A stretch of 64,000 nt of DNA from Rhizobium subbaraonis (GTDB taxonomy: Bacteria > Pseudomonadota > Alphaproteobacteria > Rhizobiales > Rhizobiaceae): positions 372,001 through 436,000 of the forward strand of contig NZ_OBQD01000003.1 of NCBI RefSeq assembly GCF_900220975.1, written 5' to 3'. Both the position numbers and the translations under genes were made by a program. Under the pieces are notes generated by a model that was not told the DNA's origin, did not search any database, and saw nothing but the letters and a program-made list of their open reading frames with translations. Shown in pieces: positions 63,455 through 64,000 of the stretch. Every line of letters begins with the position of its first letter. The first letter of the stretch is position 1.

Positions 63455-64000
63455 CCCCCGCCCGATCCTCTTCCTCGATCTCGCAACGAAATTCGGGTGG
63501 TGCGAAGGCGTCCCCGGCGGAGAGCCGAGCTTCGGCAGCGAACGCTTTGCGCCGGAAGGCGCGGGCAGCGGCGCCGTCTTCGGCGGAGCATTCAAATGGA
63601 TGGCGCAGCGGTGCCAGGCGACGGCCTACCGACAGATCGTGATCGAGGCCACCCTTGATCCGCGGCATATGGGTGGGCGAACGACGCGGGACACCGGCCT
63701 GCGCTTGATCGGCCTTCCCGCTGTGATCGAGGCCGCCGCTTACCTTTGCAAGGTCTACGATTTTCACGAAGCCCGGGCGGACGACATTCGCCTATTTCTG
63801 ATCGGCAAGCGCCCGAAGAAGGCGGAAGCCAAGCAACTCGTCACCGCGAAGCTTCAGGCGCTCGGATACGGCGTGCGCGATCCCGATGCGGCCGACGCCC
63901 TCGCAGGCTGGCTCTATTCGTGCAGCATCATCGCCCCCGCGCAAGCTGTCCGGCCGATCCATGTCCGGCAGCCCAATGAGCAATACGATCCGTATCGGGG
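63447..64000 (+). CDS. RuvC-like Holliday junction nuclease of the prophage (partial at right edge)
   Basis: An open frame of at least 184 codons running off the right edge. It shows the RNase H/RuvC core: ILFLDLATKFGWCEG (first Asp), YRQIVIEATLDPRHMGG (Glu), VYDFHEARADDIRLFLIGKRPKKAEAK and GYGVRDPDAADALAGWLYS (C-terminal Asp residues). Phages often carry such a resolvase for recombination or packaging. The start overlaps the previous gene by 8 bp. Completes the recombination set with YqaJ and SSB. Confidence 0.78.
   Translation, partial: MADPRPILFLDLATKFGWCEGVPGGEPSFGSERFAPEGAGSGAVFGGAFKWMAQRCQATAYRQIVIEATLDPRHMGGRTTRDTGLRLIGLPAVIEAAAYLCKVYDFHEARADDIRLFLIGKRPKKAEAKQLVTAKLQALGYGVRDPDAADALAGWLYSCSIIAPAQAVRPIHVRQPNEQYDPYR

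Larger units (their letters stand above)
49248..64000. mobile_element. Prophage (left end to window edge)
   Basis: From the tRNA-Met rightward, all genes are phage-type: serine recombinase, ASCH protein, SSB, J-domain protein, DnaQ exonucleases, YqaJ, DUF932, CI-like repressor with paired operators, and a RuvC-like nuclease. Most genes on the left are leftward and compact with frequent ATGA/TTGA overlaps; those right of the repressor are rightward. No head, tail, portal or lysis genes are visible yet, so only the integration, recombination and immunity modules are in the window; a conjugative or other element cannot be fully excluded. Confidence 0.85.

Overview
The window is the chromosome of an alphaproteobacterium of the Rhizobiaceae type (order Hyphomicrobiales). 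The evidence is the high GC content, the CtrA/ChpT/SciP cell-cycle genes, the sulfolipid operon sqdBDC, Brucella/rhizobium-style outer-membrane porin-like proteins, an EipA (DUF1134) protein, and a serC-type RNA leader ahead of serC. About 49 kb of ordinary, densely packed core genome is followed by at least 14.7 kb of prophage that runs off the right edge. Genus cannot be fixed from the sequence alone.

Core region, left to right. 1-5.8 kb: end of a SorC-type regulator, small LuxR-HTH protein, a probable 6S RNA ahead of the 5-formyl-THF cyclo-ligase gene, YmdB, a PNPOx-like protein, a secreted metallo-hydrolase, YebC and a membrane protein. 5.8-10.6 kb: a luciferase-like monooxygenase broken by a one-base slip in a G8 tract, then ruvC, ruvA and ruvB, with one AbrB/PIN (VapBC-type) toxin-antitoxin pair placed in each of the two gaps of the ruv cluster. 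10.8-13.8 kb: sqdBDC (sulfoquinovosyl diacylglycerol synthesis) on the minus strand. 13.9-20.4 kb: ybgC-tolQRAB-pal-cpoB (cell envelope and division). 20.4-25.4 kb: tilS, ftsH, glmM. 25.7-27.5 kb: two paralogous outer-membrane proteins. 27.9-30.9 kb: serC-serA with an RNA leader. 31-40 kb: GlcG/HbpS-like protein, EamA transporter, purA, an 808-aa acidic/proline-rich membrane protein, rpoH, rluD and a TrmH-type methyltransferase. 40-47.6 kb: coiled-coil protein, eipA, chpT, an orphan receiver, ctrA, a FliJ-like protein, a GNAT, a PqiA-like protein, sciP and a LuxR regulator. 47.8-49.2 kb: mnmA and tRNA-Met(CAT).

Prophage, 49.25 kb to the right edge. A large serine recombinase lies directly against the tRNA and its last 13 codons are read antisense through the tRNA. 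A leftward early operon follows (going away from the immunity region): DUF932 protein, small ORF, YqaJ exonuclease, coiled-coil protein, DnaQ-like exonuclease, a 390-aa protein that may be the annealing partner, small ORFs, a second DnaQ-like exonuclease, XRE regulator, J-domain protein, SSB and ASCH-type protein. A CI-like repressor at 61.4-62.1 kb is flanked on both sides by near-identical palindromes (half-site TTAGGG/CCCTAA), a lambda-like OL/OR layout. A rightward operon starts at 62.26 kb and ends in the window with a RuvC-like nuclease.

The least expected features are the two toxin-antitoxin modules nested in the ruv cluster, which share the operator half-site TCCTTACT/AGTAAGGA at spacings that differ by one helical turn, and the prophage recombination set. 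No CRISPR array, rRNA gene or insertion sequence was seen.
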